Shown here: piece after piece, positions 28,446 to 39,466 of the stretch
Numbering within the stretch: position 1 is the first letter of the stretch
How the letters are laid out: every line of letters begins with the position of its first letter
Source of the DNA: Rathayibacter rhapontici
GTDB lineage: Bacteria > Actinomycetota > Actinomycetes > Actinomycetales > Microbacteriaceae
NCBI RefSeq assembly: GCF_001995175.1
Contig: NZ_MUKN01000004.1
Coordinates: 53,558-117,557 of the forward strand
Reading direction: 5' to 3'
DNA length: 64,000 nucleotides
Made by a program: the position numbers and the translations under genes
The notes under the pieces: generated by a model
What the model was told of the DNA's origin: nothing
What the model saw: only the letters and a program-made list of their open reading frames with translations
Database searches by the model: none

Positions 28446-29042
28446 GGGCGAGCCGTCCGGAGGCGTGGGTGCGCAGACCCTGGCCGAGCGCGGCGATGTC
28501 CCACGCCCACAGCAGGTGGTCGTCGACGAGGCCGTAGAGGCGCGTCGCCGCGGCGTAGTCCTTCGCGGCGGCGGTGCGCATCACCGCATCGGTCGCGAGA
28601 TCGATGCGCGGACCCTTGACCTGGCCGAGGTACAGCTCGCTCACCCCGTCGGGGTGCACGAGCGAGACCTCGATGTCGAAGCCGCCCCCGGCGTTGCGGA
28701 GGGTCTCGACCGACTCCGCATCGGGGTACGCGGGGGCACCGCGCCCGGGGAGCATCGCGGGGCCCGCGTCGCGTCGGTGAGCGGCCGGCTGAGGCGCCAG
28801 TACCCCATCTCGCTCACCAGCGGGCTGTGCCCGATCTCGCGGTCGTCGTCGACCAGCCAGGTGTAGGAGCTGTAGTTGAGGTAGGGCAGCCCGTCGTAGC
28901 TGAAGCTGATGCGGTGGCCGAACTCGGCCTGCACGGAGTCGTCGCCGACGGCGTAGTCGACGACACCGGAACCCTCCCAGACGCCGAGCAGCCAGGAGAG
29001 GGGGACGAGCTCGGGCGGCAGGCCCGACGGAAGGGAGATCAC
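28435..29042 (-). CDS. FABP/nitrobindin-like heme-binding protein, frameshifted
   Basis: The restored protein is 202 residues. The N-terminal part has the beta-barrel signature GVWEGSG (GxWxGxG) and [15 protein letters not shown]; the C-terminal part has [15 protein letters not shown] and [29 protein letters not shown]. The halves are joined near 28774 by one missing base (GAC GCG AC for GAC GGC GAC). Homologues bind heme b and react with NO or peroxynitrite. The same neighbourhood with ygfZ and glnR-mshD is found in mycobacteria. Start GTG at 29042 is moderately sure. Confidence 0.82.
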
Positions 29043-29061
29043 TCCGGCTCTGTCGCGGCGG

Positions 29062-29172
29062 CTAGCGCTGGCCGCGGTAGAGCTTGTAGACGACCACGCC
29101 GGAGACCCACGCGATCGCGAGGGAGGCGAGCCCGAGCAGTCCGAGATAGAAGAGTTCGAGGGCGAGAAGCAT
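29062..29172 (-). CDS. 36-residue single-TM micro-protein
   Basis: The ORF begins [20 protein letters not shown] and ends YKLYRGQR: one TM helix (about 3-28) and a basic cytoplasmic tail, a plausible small membrane protein. The ATG lies six bases after TAGGAT (29179-29184, minus strand), as at other leaderless genes here. It ends 19 bp before the FABP start, so it probably opens the FABP-ygfZ-FUSC operon. Family unknown; codon use (GCC, CTC, TAC) is like its neighbours. Confidence 0.6.
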   Translation of the reverse strand: MLLALELFYLGLLGLASLAIAWVSGVVVYKLYRGQR

Positions 29173-29238
29173 GGCTCCATCCTACCCGGCGGCACGGCGC
29201 CGGAGCGGGTCGGACGCCACCCTCCGCAGCAGAGGCCC

Positions 29239-29499
29239 TCAGCGGCCGGCGAGAGCCGCGATCGCGCTCGCGACGCCGATGACGACCATCGCCCCGACCA
29301 CGCTCGTCATGGCCCGCAGCAGGTACCCGGAGGCTCGCGCCACGGCCAGCTGCACCGCGAACGTCGCGAGGACGCAGCCGCCGAAGGTGAGCGCGAGCCA
29401 GGTCTGCGCCGACCCGGGCGACGCGAGGGCCAGCGAGACGACGGAGCCCACGAGGGCGAGCGCCCACACCACGCCGATGCCCACCCGATCCCCGCTCAT
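29239..29499 (-). CDS. Small integral membrane protein
   Basis: The 86-residue protein has three hydrophobic stretches (about 8-27, 31-50, 60-83). No family recognised. The ATG lies six bases after CATGAT (29506-29511, minus strand). Same strand as the FABP cluster, with a 66-bp gap that contains that cluster's own promoter. Confidence 0.6.
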   Translation of the reverse strand: MSGDRVGIGVVWALALVGSVVSLALASPGSAQTWLALTFGGCVLATFAVQLAVARASGYLLRAMTSVVGAMVVIGVASAIAALAGR

Positions 29500-29574
29500 C
29501 CGTCAATCATGCCCGAGGCGGTCGGCCCTTCCGGCCCGCCGCTAGTATTGCCGCAGACCATTTCTGGAGGATCC

Positions 29575-30264
29575 GTGGCGCAGTTGTTGATACTGACCTC
29601 TGCGGGGGGCACCGAGGTGCTGCCCGCTCTGGGGCTCCTCAGCCACCGCACCAGGCAGATCCCGGCCGAGCCGGCGCAGCTCGTGAACGCTCCGAGCTGC
29701 GATCTGATCTTCGTCGACGCGCGTCAGGACCTGGCCAGCGCCAAGTCCCTCTGCAAGATCCTGACCACCACCGGGATCAACGTCCCGCTCATCCTGATCC
29801 TCACCGAGGGCGGACTCACGGCCGTCTCGGCCGATTGGGGAGTGAACGACGTCATCCTCGACTCGGCCGGGCCCGCCGAGGTCGACGCCCGCATCCGGCT
29901 CGTGATCGGGCGCCTCGCCCAGGAGCAGTCGGCGTCGCGGATCCAGGCCTCGGGCGTCGTGATCGACGAGGCCAGCTATTCGGCGAAGGTCCACGGCCGC
30001 CCGCTCGACCTCACCTTCAAGGAGTTCGAGCTCCTGCGCTTCTTCGCCACGCACCCGTCTCGGGTCTTCACCCGCGAGCAGCTGCTCAGCGAGGTGTGGG
30101 GCTACGACTACTTCGGCGGCACCCGCACCGTCGACGTGCACGTGCGGCGCCTGCGCGCCAAGCTCGGCGATCTCGAATCGCTGATCGGAACCGTCCGCAA
30201 CGTCGGATACCGCTTCAACGTCTACGAAGAGGACAATGAGCGAGTCGCTCAACCTCTCGGTTGA
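29575..30264 (+). CDS. glnR: GlnR-type nitrogen regulator (atypical response regulator)
   Basis: The 229-residue OmpR-family protein is close to mycobacterial GlnR, sharing [71 protein letters not shown] and [10 protein letters not shown]. The receiver lacks the usual conserved Lys and full acidic pocket, as expected of GlnR, which acts without phosphorylation. It should control nitrogen-assimilation genes. The GTG at 29575 has GGAGG 4 bases upstream; a longer frame would add residues not shared with GlnR. mshD follows with a 29-bp overlap, the mycobacterial gene order. Confidence 0.9.
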   Translation: MAQLLILTSAGGTEVLPALGLLSHRTRQIPAEPAQLVNAPSCDLIFVDARQDLASAKSLCKILTTTGINVPLILILTEGGLTAVSADWGVNDVILDSAGPAEVDARIRLVIGRLAQEQSASRIQASGVVIDEASYSAKVHGRPLDLTFKEFELLRFFATHPSRVFTREQLLSEVWGYDYFGGTRTVDVHVRRLRAKLGDLESLIGTVRNVGYRFNVYEEDNERVAQPLG

Positions 30265-31117
30265 GGATCTGGCCGACCCCGCGGTGTCGGCCGGCCTCGA
30301 GCACCTGATCGGTCGTGCCGCCTGGTTCGACCACCAGCCCCCGTTCAGCGACCAGACGCTGGTCGACGCCCGGAACGGCTCGCGCACGCTCCTCATCGGC
30401 CTGCGGGCCGACGTGGTCGTGGCCGCCGCCGTCCTGGGGCAGGGCGAGCTCGAGTTCGTCGTCGATCCGGAGTGGCGCGGCGTCGGCTTCGGCCGCGCGA
30501 CCCTCGAGCAGGTGCTCGCGAGCGGCCGCACCGGCCTTCTCGCGTGGGCGCACGGCGACCATCCGGCGGCCCGGGCCCTCGCGGCCTCGCACGGGTTCGC
30601 TCCGGTGCGCACCCTCCTCCACCTCGAGCTCGAGCCGCTCGCGGCGCCCGAGGTGGAGGTCCCCGAGGGCTTCGTGCTCTCGGGCGCCCGCGACCTCGAT
30701 CCCGCCGAGTGGGTCGCGCTGAACGCGCGGGTGTTCGCCGCGCATCCCGAGCAGGGCCGCCTCACGGAGGAGGACCTCGCCGCCCGCCGCGCCGAGCCGT
30801 GGTTCGACGAGGGCGACTTCCTCCTGCTGCGCGACTCCTCCGGTGCGCTCGTCGGCTACGACTGGCTGAAGATCGAGCCGGGATCGACGACGGGCGAGAT
30901 CTACGTCCTCGGCATCGCTCCGGAGCAGGCCGGTCGCGGCCTCGGACGCGCTCTGCTCGGCGCCGGGCTGGCCCGCATGCTCGAGCGCGGCTGCACCGCC
31001 GCCGATCTGTACGTCGAGGCCGAGAACCGCTCGGCGGTCGCCCTCTACCGCTCCCTCGGCTTCACCGACGCCTCGGTCGACGTGCAGTACCTGCAGCGGC
31101 GTCCGGCCGTCCGCTGA
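30236..31117 (+). CDS. mshD: Mycothiol synthase
   Basis: Acetylates Cys-GlcN-Ins with acetyl-CoA, the last step of mycothiol synthesis. The 293-residue protein is a tandem GNAT: an N-terminal domain (1-135) and an active C-terminal domain with [25 protein letters not shown] and [27 protein letters not shown]. Length and twin-domain layout match MshD. It overlaps the glnR 3' end, so the two are co-transcribed. Presence of mshD supports an actinobacterial host that uses mycothiol. Confidence 0.93.
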   Translation: MSESLNLSVEDLADPAVSAGLEHLIGRAAWFDHQPPFSDQTLVDARNGSRTLLIGLRADVVVAAAVLGQGELEFVVDPEWRGVGFGRATLEQVLASGRTGLLAWAHGDHPAARALAASHGFAPVRTLLHLELEPLAAPEVEVPEGFVLSGARDLDPAEWVALNARVFAAHPEQGRLTEEDLAARRAEPWFDEGDFLLLRDSSGALVGYDWLKIEPGSTTGEIYVLGIAPEQAGRGLGRALLGAGLARMLERGCTAADLYVEAENRSAVALYRSLGFTDASVDVQYLQRRPAVR

Positions 31118-31141
31118 CGCGGGCGCTCCTCCCCCGGCCGC

Positions 31142-31163
31142 GTTCACCCGGCATTCACCACCC
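31142..31163 (+). promoter_or_regulatory. PHO-box-like direct repeat before ppk
   Basis: GTTCACCCGGC (31142-31152) followed at once by ATTCACCACCC (31153-31163): two 11-base direct repeats of the GTTCACC type, 40 bp before the ppk ATG. A probable RegX3 site. Confidence 0.65.
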
Positions 31164-31202
31164 GCGGCGCGGAGCACGCGGGGGCGGTGCCAGGATGGTC
31201 GC

Positions 31203-33407
31203 ATGGACGGCGACAACCTCATTCTCGAAGACGGCCTGAGCGACGACCTCGACGACGACTTCGACGACGAGGAGGAGCTCCCGGACCCGCTCCTCCCGGA
31301 CAACCGCTACCTCGACCGCGAGCTCAGCTGGCTGGCGTTCAACCAGCGCGTGCTCGAGCTCGCCGAGGATCCGCTGGTGCCGGTGCTCGAGCGGGCGAAC
31401 TTCCTCGCGATCTTCTCGTCGAACCTCGACGAGTTCTTCATGGTGCGCGTCGCCGGGCTCAAGCGCCGGATCCTCACGGGGCTCGCGCTCACGACGAACA
31501 TCGGCCGCGTGCCGGTCGACGTGCTCACCGACATCTCCGAGAAGGCGCACCAGCTGCAGCAGCGCCACGCGCGCGCCTACCAGGATCTCGTGAAGCCGGC
31601 GCTCGGCGCCTCCGGCATCGAGGTCGTGCGCTGGAGCGATCTCAACGACGCCGAGCGCTCTGTGCTCGACGACTACTTCTCGGCGCAGATCTTCCCGGTG
31701 CTCATGCCGCTCGCGGTCGACCCGGCGCACCCGTTCCCCTACATCTCCGGCCTGTCCCTCAACCTGTCGGTCCGGGTCCGCAACCCCAAGACGCAGAAGA
31801 CCGAGTTCGCGCGTCTCAAGGTGCCGCAGATGCTGCCGCGCTTCGTGCGGATCGCCGGCGTCGCCGCACCCGGTGAGCCGATGCGCTTCATCTCGCTCGA
31901 GGACCTCATCGCGAACCAGCTCGACGATCTCTTCCCCGGGATGGAGATCCTGGACCACCACGTCTTCCGCGTGACCCGCAACGAGGACGTCGAGGTCGAC
32001 GAGGACGAGACCGAGAACCTCATCAAGGCCCTCGAGAAGGAGCTGCTGCGCCGCCGGTTCGGCCCGCCCATCCGCCTCGAGGTCACCGACGACATGGACG
32101 ACGAGACGCTGGGGCTCCTCGTGCGCGAGCTCGACATCACGACGCAGGAGGTCTACAAGCTCCCGGCGCCGCTGGATCTCAGCGGGCTCTTCAGCCTGCA
32201 GAAGATCGACCGTCCGGATCTGAAGTACCCGAACCACGTGCCGACCACGGCCGCGCAGCTCATGCCGTCCGAGCCCAACCAGCGGCAGGACGTGTTCAAG
32301 GCCGTCTCGCGCGGCGACGTGCTGCTGCACCACCCCTACGAGTCCTTCGCGACCAGCGTGCAGTCGTTCCTCGAGCAGGCGGCCGCCGATCCGGACGTGC
32401 TCGCGATCAAGCAGACGCTGTACCGCACCTCGGGCGACTCCCCCATCGTCGAGGCGCTCATCGACGCGGCGGAGTCGGGCAAGCAGGTCCTCGCCCTCGT
32501 CGAGATCAAGGCGCGCTTCGACGAGCAGGCCAACATCTCGTGGGCGCGCAAGCTCGAGAAGGCCGGCGTGCACGTCGTCTACGGCCTCGTCGGCCTCAAG
32601 ACCCACTGCAAGCTCGCGCTCGTGATCCGCCAGGAGAAGGGCGGGGTGCTGCGGCACTACTCCCACATCGGCACGGGCAACTACAACCCGAAGACCTCGC
32701 GCATCTACGAGGACCTCGGCCTGCTCACCGCCGACGACGAGGTGGGCAAGGACCTCACCCGCCTGTTCAACGAGCTCTCGGGCTACGCGATCGAGAAGAA
32801 GTTCAAGCGCCTGCTCGTCGCGCCGCGCCACCTCCGGAAGGGCCTGCTGAAGCGCATCGAGGCCGAGACCGAGAACGCCAGGGCGGGCAAGCCCTCCGGC
32901 ATCCGGATCAAGATGAACTCGATCGTCGACGAGGCCGTCATCGACGCGCTGTACCGGGCGAGCCAGGCCGGCGTGCCGGTCGACGTCTGGGTCCGCGGCA
33001 TCTGCGGCCTCAAGCCCGGGCAGGAGGGCCTCTCGGAGACGATCCGGGTGCGCTCGATCCTGGGGCGCTACCTCGAGCACTCGCGCATCTTCAGCTTCGT
33101 CAACGACGGCGAGCCGATCGTCTACATCGGCAGCGCCGACATGATGCACCGCAACCTCGATCGCCGCGTCGAGGCGCTCGTGCGGATCGTCGAGCCCGCG
33201 CACCTGAGCGAGATCGACGACATGTTCGACCGCGCGATGGACGAGAAGACCGCCTCCTGGTGGCTCGGTCCCGACGGGGTCTGGACCCGGCACCACCTCG
33301 ACGAGGACGGTGCGCCGCTCTCCGATCTGCAGAACCGGCTCATGGCGCACATCACGCACCGCAAGCGCATCGCGTCGCGGTCCGCCTCCCGGGCCTCCGC
33401 CCGCTGA
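31203..33407 (+). CDS. ppk1: Polyphosphate kinase 1
   Basis: Makes inorganic polyphosphate from ATP. The 734-residue protein has the N-terminal domain ([21 protein letters not shown]), the head domain and the two phospholipase-D-like catalytic modules ([34 protein letters not shown] with the catalytic His region; [17 protein letters not shown]). A 30-residue acidic Asp-rich extension precedes the family start. CAGGAT lies six bases before the ATG (possible leaderless start). A PHO-box-like repeat upstream suggests phosphate control. mutT1 follows after 4 bp. Confidence 0.96.
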   Translation: MDGDNLILEDGLSDDLDDDFDDEEELPDPLLPDNRYLDRELSWLAFNQRVLELAEDPLVPVLERANFLAIFSSNLDEFFMVRVAGLKRRILTGLALTTNIGRVPVDVLTDISEKAHQLQQRHARAYQDLVKPALGASGIEVVRWSDLNDAERSVLDDYFSAQIFPVLMPLAVDPAHPFPYISGLSLNLSVRVRNPKTQKTEFARLKVPQMLPRFVRIAGVAAPGEPMRFISLEDLIANQLDDLFPGMEILDHHVFRVTRNEDVEVDEDETENLIKALEKELLRRRFGPPIRLEVTDDMDDETLGLLVRELDITTQEVYKLPAPLDLSGLFSLQKIDRPDLKYPNHVPTTAAQLMPSEPNQRQDVFKAVSRGDVLLHHPYESFATSVQSFLEQAAADPDVLAIKQTLYRTSGDSPIVEALIDAAESGKQVLALVEIKARFDEQANISWARKLEKAGVHVVYGLVGLKTHCKLALVIRQEKGGVLRHYSHIGTGNYNPKTSRIYEDLGLLTADDEVGKDLTRLFNELSGYAIEKKFKRLLVAPRHLRKGLLKRIEAETENARAGKPSGIRIKMNSIVDEAVIDALYRASQAGVPVDVWVRGICGLKPGQEGLSETIRVRSILGRYLEHSRIFSFVNDGEPIVYIGSADMMHRNLDRRVEALVRIVEPAHLSEIDDMFDRAMDEKTASWWLGPDGVWTRHHLDEDGAPLSDLQNRLMAHITHRKRIASRSASRASAR

Positions 33408-33411
33408 CGCC

Positions 33412-34347
33412 GTGACCGGGACCGTCTACGCGGCCGGAGCGGTGTGCTGGCGGATCATCGAGGGCCGCCCGCACATCCTCGTGATCCACCGGCCGCACCG
33501 GAGCGACGTCAGCCTGCCCAAGGGCAAGGTCGATCCGGGCGAGTCGCTGCCCGAGACCGCGGTGCGCGAGATCCGCGAGGAGACGGGGCTCGCCGTCGGT
33601 CTGGGCGTGCCGCTGGGCTCGACCGAGTACACCCTGCCGAACGGACGCGCCAAGGCCGTCCACTACTGGGCGGCGCGGGTCAGCGAGAAGGCCGTGCTGC
33701 ACTCCGACTTCCTGCCCAACCGCGAGGTCGAGGCCCTGGAGTGGGTCACGCCGAAGCGGGCACGCGGCTACCTCACCTATCCGCACGACGTCGCCATCGT
33801 CGACGAGTTCTCGAGGATCGCGGCCCGGGGCGGCCTCGAGACCTTCGCGCTCGTCGTGCTGCGGCACGCGAAGGCCGTGCCCGCCGACTCCTGGGACGGT
33901 CGCGACTCCACCCGGCGCCTCAACCGGCGCGGGACCGACGAGGCCGCTGCGGCCGCCCGCGCGGTCGCGGCCTGGCGCCCGCGCCGGCTCGTCTCGAGCA
34001 CCGCGAAGCGCTGCCGCTCGACGATCGCTCCGCTCGCCTCCCTCGTGAAGAGGCCCGTGCGCCTGTCCGACGACATCAGCCAGGACGCGTTCGAGCACGG
34101 CGGCACCGACATCCGCGGCCTGATCGGCAAGCGCGTGCGCGCCCGCAGGACCGCCGTGCTCTGCAGCCACCGGCCGGTGATCCCCGAGATCCTGCGCGAG
34201 ATCGCCCTCGCCACCGCGACTCCGATCGGCGCCTACCTCGACGAGGCCTCGCACCTGCCCACCGGCGGATTCACCGTCGTGCACCTCTCGAGCGAGCACC
34301 CCGGATCGGGCATCGTGGCGATCGAGACGCACGCGCCGCTCGCCTGA
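33412..34347 (+). CDS. mutT1: Nudix hydrolase fused to histidine phosphatase (MutT1 type)
   Basis: The 311-residue protein has an N-terminal Nudix domain (about 1-140; box GKVDPGESLPETAVREIREETGL minus its edges is canonical) and a C-terminal histidine-phosphatase domain starting VVLRHAKAVP, with LVSSTAKRCRST and VLCSHRPVIPEIL. Mycobacterial MutT1 has this layout, lies beside ppk and hydrolyses 8-oxo-dGTP and diadenosine polyphosphates. The GTG at 33412 begins 4 bp after ppk, indicating coupling. Confidence 0.9.
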   Translation: MTGTVYAAGAVCWRIIEGRPHILVIHRPHRSDVSLPKGKVDPGESLPETAVREIREETGLAVGLGVPLGSTEYTLPNGRAKAVHYWAARVSEKAVLHSDFLPNREVEALEWVTPKRARGYLTYPHDVAIVDEFSRIAARGGLETFALVVLRHAKAVPADSWDGRDSTRRLNRRGTDEAAAAARAVAAWRPRRLVSSTAKRCRSTIAPLASLVKRPVRLSDDISQDAFEHGGTDIRGLIGKRVRARRTAVLCSHRPVIPEILREIALATATPIGAYLDEASHLPTGGFTVVHLSSEHPGSGIVAIETHAPLA

Positions 34348-34414
34348 GACCGCGCCGCCGCACGCCCGGAGCGATCCGGATCCGCGGCGCGCCCGGCAAG
34401 CCCCGACGGGCCTC

Positions 34415-34436
34415 GTTCACCGCCCGTTCACCCAGC
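34415..34436 (+). promoter_or_regulatory. PHO box before pstS
   Basis: Two adjacent 11-base direct repeats, GTTCACCGCCC and GTTCACCCAGC, 96 bp before the pstS start. They match the GTTCACC-type repeats bound by PhoP in Streptomyces; here RegX3 is the likely binder. Confidence 0.8.
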
Positions 34437-34531
34437 GGACCGTGGGCGGACACGACCCCCTCGTACATTCGCTCGCGGGCTGCACCAGGCCCTGTTCTGT
34501 TTCCATGCTTTCCTACCCGAAAGGGATACTT

Positions 34532-35634
34532 GTGAGAATCTCGCGTCTCGGCCAGGCGGCCGTCGTCGCCGCCGTCGCAGCGATCACTCTGACCTCGTGC
34601 GCAGCCAATGAAGGGACCGCGGCTCCGGCCGGCGACTCCTCCTCCGGTGCTGCCAGCAGCCTCGAGGGCACGCTCAACGGCATCGGCGCCTCGTCGCAGG
34701 GGTCGGCCCAGGAGGCCTGGGTCGCCGCCTTCCAGACGGAGAACCCCGGCGTCACCATCAACTACTCGCCCGACGGCTCCGGCGCGGGTCGCGAGGCGTT
34801 CATCGCCGGCGGCGCCGACTTCGCCGGCTCGGACCGCGCGCTCAAGCTCGAGGAGCTGGACGGCTCCTTCGGCAAGTGCGCCGAGGGCACCTCGGCCATC
34901 GACGTCCCGGCCTACATCTCCCCGATCGCCCTGGTCTTCAAGATCGACGGCGTCGACGAGCTCAACCTCGACGCGGCCACCGCCGCGGGCATCTTCAAGG
35001 GCACCATCACCAAGTGGAGCGCCCCCGAGATCGCCGCGCTGAACCCCGACGCGACGCTCCCCGACGCCAACATCACCGCGGTGCACCGCTCGGACGACTC
35101 GGGCACCACCGAGAACTTCGCCGCGTACCTCAACGCGACCGCCCCCGACGTGTGGGACGCGGAGCCGGACGCGTCTGGCCCTACGAGGGCGGCGAGGCGG
35201 CCCAGGGCACCTCGGGCGTCATCGACACCGTGACCAACGGCACCAACACCATCGGATACGCCGACGCCTCGCGCGCCGGTGACCTCGGCACCGCGAAGAT
35301 CAAGGTGGGCGAGGAGTTCGTCGAGTACTCCCCCGAGGCCGCTGCCGCGATCGTCGACGCCTCGCCCGAGGCGACCGACCGTCCCGAGAACGACATCGTG
35401 TACGACATCGACTACTCCACCGAGGAGTCGGGTGTGTACCCGGTCGTCCTGGTCAGCTACCTCATCGCCTGCCAGGAGTACCAGGACCCCGCGACGGCCG
35501 AGCTCGTCAAGGCGTACCTTGGCTACGTGACCAGCGAGGCCGGTCAGGAGGAGGCCGCGACCTCCGCCGGAGCCGCCCCGCTCTCGTCCGAGCTGTCGAC
35601 CCAGGTCGCCACCGCGATCGAGTCCATCAAGTAA
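34532..35634 (+). CDS. pstS: Phosphate-binding lipoprotein PstS, frameshifted
   Basis: High-affinity phosphate-binding protein of the Pst importer. It has a signal peptide with lipobox LTSCAANEG, and phosphate-site motifs GIGASSQGSAQEAW, DGSGAGREAF and RSDDSGTTENF. The frame breaks near 35171 (GAC GCG TC for GAC GGC GTC); one added base restores VWPYEGGEAAQGTSGV and 367 residues ending VATAIESIK. A GTG start behind GAAAGGGA gives the proper signal peptide. First gene of pstSCAB. Confidence 0.93.
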
Positions 35635-35725
35635 TCCCCCTCGCGAGTCGGCCCCGGACCCCACCGGTCCGGGGCCGTCTCGCGGATCGGCCCCCTCCCC
35701 CACTCCGAACGCAGGGAACCCATCC

Positions 35726-36669
35726 ATGAGCACCGCAGAGCGGCCCGTCGGCGCCATCAAGGCGAAGCAGCGCCCGGCCGACCGGATCTTCGCCGGAACG
35801 GCCATGGCCTCCGGCACGCTGATCCTCGTCATCCTCGCCGCCGTCGCCCTCTTCCTGGTCGTGCAGTCGATCCCCGCGCTCACCGCGCCGAGCGACGATA
35901 TCTCCGGCGGCGCCGGCTTCTGGGCCTACGTCGGCCCCCTCGTCTTCGGCACCGTGTACGCCGCGGCGCTCGCCCTCGTCATCGCCGTCCCGATCTCGAT
36001 CGGCATCGCGCTCTTCATCTCGCACTACGCCCCGCGCCGTCTCGCGCAGGGCCTGGGCTACGTGATCGACCTGCTGGCCGCCGTGCCCTCGGTCGTCTTC
36101 GGTCTCTGGGGCATCACCGTCCTCGCCCCGTTCGTCCAGCCCTTCTACACGTTCCTCACGGACGCGTTCGGCTGGTTCCCGCTCTTCTCCGGCCCCGTCT
36201 CGGGCACCGGACGCACGATCCTCACCGTCGCCCTCGTGCTGGCGGTCATGATCCTGCCGATCGTCACGGCGATCTCCCGCGAGGTCTTCCTCCAAACGCC
36301 GACCCTCCACGAGGAGGCGGCGCTCGCCCTCGGCGCGACCCGCTGGGAGATGGTCCGCACGGCGGTCCTGCCCTTCGGCCGCCCCGGCATCATCTCGGCC
36401 TCGATGCTCGGCCTCGGCCGCGCACTCGGCGAGACCATGGCCGTCGCGATCGTCCTCTCGCCGTCCTTCGTCGTGAACTTCGCGCTGCTGCAGTCGACGA
36501 ACTCCAACACGGTCGCCGCGAACATCGCCCTGAGCTTCCCCGAGGCCTACGGCCTCAAGGTCAACGAGCTGATCGCCTCCGGCCTCATGCTCTTCGCGAT
36601 CACGCTCGTCGTGAACATGCTCGCGCGCTACATCATCAACCGCCGCAAGGCTTCTCGGGAGCGAACTGA
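35726..36669 (+). CDS. pstC: Phosphate ABC permease PstC, frameshifted at 3' end
   Basis: The membrane subunit has six TM segments (for example TLILVILAAVALFLVV, VYAAALALVIAVPISIGIALF) and the permease loop EEAALALGATRWEMVRTAVLPFGRPGI. As written the frame reads far past the end. Restoring one T near 36652 (AAG GCT TTC TCG) gives the C-terminus RRKAFSGAN and a TGA that overlaps the pstA ATG, for 314 residues. The apparent 1285-residue reading is an artefact. Confidence 0.93.
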
Positions 36670-37784
36670 TGGTCACCATGACGACTCCTCCTCGCCAGCG
36701 CCGCCGCGTCGAGGACGCCGCTCCCGCGGTGACGAACACCCTCACCAGCGGGCAGCTGCCCAAGTGGGCCCCCCTCGCGCTCCTCGGCGGCAGCCTCGCG
36801 CTGATGGCCGTCGTCTACGCGCTCCTCGCGGTGAGCGGCGTGACCGCCGGCTTCGACATCGTCGGCACCGTCTTCTTCGGCGCCGTGCTCTACACGGTCG
36901 CGGTGTTCGTCCTGGCCCGCCTGGTCGAGGGCGCCCGCCGGGCCACCGACCGGGTCGTCACGACGCTGGTCACCGCGGCGTTCGTCGTCGCGCTGATCCC
37001 GCTGATCTCGCTGATGTACACCGCGATCACCGCCGGGGCCGCGCGGTTCGACATCCTCTTCTTCACCTCCTCGATGCGGAACGTCGTCGGCGAGGGCAGA
37101 GGAGCGCTGCACGCGATCATGGGCACGCTCATCATCACGGCGCTCGCGGCGGTCATCTCGATCCCGATCGGCCTGATGACGGCGATCTACCTCGTCGAGT
37201 ACGGACGCGGCACCTTGGCCCGCGGCATCACCTTCTTCGTCGACGTCATGACCGGCATCCCCTCCATCGTCGCCGGCCTCTTCGCCTACGCCCTGCTCGT
37301 CCTCTTCTTCGGACCGGGCGTCCGGATGGGCATCGGCGGCGCGGTCGCGCTCTCGGTGCTGATGATCCCCGTGGTGGTCCGCTCGACCGAGGAGATGCTG
37401 CGGCTGGTCCCGAACGAGCTGCGCGAGGCGTCCTTCGCCCTCGGCGTGCCCAAGTGGCTGACCGTCGTCAAGATCGTCCTCCCCACCTCGATCGCCGGCA
37501 TCGTCACGGGCGTCATGCTCTCGATCGCCCGCGTCATCGGCGAGACGGCCCCGCTGCTCATCGTCGCCGGCTTCACGCAGTCGATGAACTACAACCCGTT
37601 CGACGACCGGATGATGACCCTCCCTGTCTTCGTCTTCCGCCAGTACGCGGACCAGGGCTCCGACGCCGCCGCGTACATCGACCGGGCGTGGACCGGCGCG
37701 CTGGTCCTCATCCTGATCGTCATGCTCCTCAACCTGCTCGCACGCCTGGTCGCGCGCATCTTCGCCCCCAAGCTCGGCCGCTAA
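36669..37784 (+). CDS. pstA: Phosphate ABC permease PstA
   Basis: Second membrane subunit, 371 residues, with two extra N-terminal TM segments (about 33-75) before the standard six, as in other actinobacteria. The permease loop reads ELREASFALGVPKWLTVVKIVLPTSIAGI. The ATG overlaps the restored pstC stop by one base (TGATG). Confidence 0.95.
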   Translation: MVTMTTPPRQRRRVEDAAPAVTNTLTSGQLPKWAPLALLGGSLALMAVVYALLAVSGVTAGFDIVGTVFFGAVLYTVAVFVLARLVEGARRATDRVVTTLVTAAFVVALIPLISLMYTAITAGAARFDILFFTSSMRNVVGEGRGALHAIMGTLIITALAAVISIPIGLMTAIYLVEYGRGTLARGITFFVDVMTGIPSIVAGLFAYALLVLFFGPGVRMGIGGAVALSVLMIPVVVRSTEEMLRLVPNELREASFALGVPKWLTVVKIVLPTSIAGIVTGVMLSIARVIGETAPLLIVAGFTQSMNYNPFDDRMMTLPVFVFRQYADQGSDAAAYIDRAWTGALVLILIVMLLNLLARLVARIFAPKLGR

Positions 37785-37799
37785 CCCGAAGGATCTCCG

Positions 37800-38579
<780 letters not shown>

Positions 38580-38593
38580 TCCGACGCCCTCAA

Positions 38594-38634
38594 CGAGAAG
38601 AGCCGCACTCCCCTCGGGGGTGCGGCTCTTCTCG
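38594..38634. terminator. Terminator of pstSCAB
   Basis: A 15-bp perfect stem (CGAGAAGAGCCGCAC and its complement) between pstB and convergent rskA. Confidence 0.85.
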
Positions 38635-38656
38635 TCTGCGTCCGTCGGTCGTGCCG

Positions 38657-39466
38657 TCAGGCGGTCTCGATGGCGAGGATGGGATCGGTGGTCGGAGTGT
38701 CCGACCCGCCCTCGTCCTCGATCGTCACCGCGACGACGGCGCCCTCGGCCATGGTGCCCTCGAGAGGAGCCACGGTCCGGCCGTCGCCTCCCTCGAAGAG
38801 ACCCGCGGCCACCGGCCCGGTGGAGTCGATGTACCAGAGCTCGTACGTCTTGCCGTCGGGCAGTGGAGCGAGATCCTCGACGACGAGAGCCGAGCGGCCG
38901 AGCGAACCCGACCAGACCAGCGTCGCGGTCTCGCCCGAGGCGACGGTCGAGACGGCCTCCTGCGCGTCGGGGGCGTTGCGGATCTCCTCCAGAGCCGTGA
39001 GCTCCTGCGTCTGATCGGAGCCGGGCGAGAGCACCTGGGGCAGCGTCACTCCGCCGACCGCGATCACGGCGGCCGCGGCGGCGGCCGAGAGGTACACGGC
39101 AGGGCGGGTGAACCACCGGCCGCGCGCCTTCGCCTCGGCGCTGTGGCGCGCCCTGGGGGGCGCCTCCGCTTCGACGGCGTGCAGTCGCGGAGGCTCGACC
39201 GGCTGAGCCGGCTCGTCCCGCGGCAGTTGCGGCGTCGTCGCGATGAGCGCCATCAGATCCGCCTTCAGGCGGGGCGAAGGGGCCACCGGCGCGGCGTCGT
39301 CGGAGAGCGCGTCGGCCACAGCGGCGAACCCGTCCGCCTCGGCTCGGGCCTCCGGGTGCTCCGCGAGGAACCGCTCGTACCGGTCCTGCTCCTCGGGAGT
39401 CAGGATCCCGAGGGCGTGGCCCGCGGCGAGCTCGCGAGGATCGTCGGGTCGATTCACGTCGGTCAC
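38657..39466 (-). CDS. rskA: Anti-sigma-K factor RskA
   Basis: The 269-residue protein has a cytoplasmic N-terminal sigma-binding domain (1-105; LAAGHALGILTPEEQDRYERFLA), a TM helix (about 138-160) and an extracytoplasmic RskA domain (ELWYIDSTGPVAAGLF, AVTIEDEGGSDTPTTDPILAIETA). It holds SigK inactive until regulated proteolysis. The GTG start overlaps the sigK stop (GTGA), giving balanced synthesis. Confidence 0.9.
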   Translation of the reverse strand: MTDVNRPDDPRELAAGHALGILTPEEQDRYERFLAEHPEARAEADGFAAVADALSDDAAPVAPSPRLKADLMALIATTPQLPRDEPAQPVEPPRLHAVEAEAPPRARHSAEAKARGRWFTRPAVYLSAAAAAAVIAVGGVTLPQVLSPGSDQTQELTALEEIRNAPDAQEAVSTVASGETATLVWSGSLGRSALVVEDLAPLPDGKTYELWYIDSTGPVAAGLFEGGDGRTVAPLEGTMAEGAVVAVTIEDEGGSDTPTTDPILAIETA

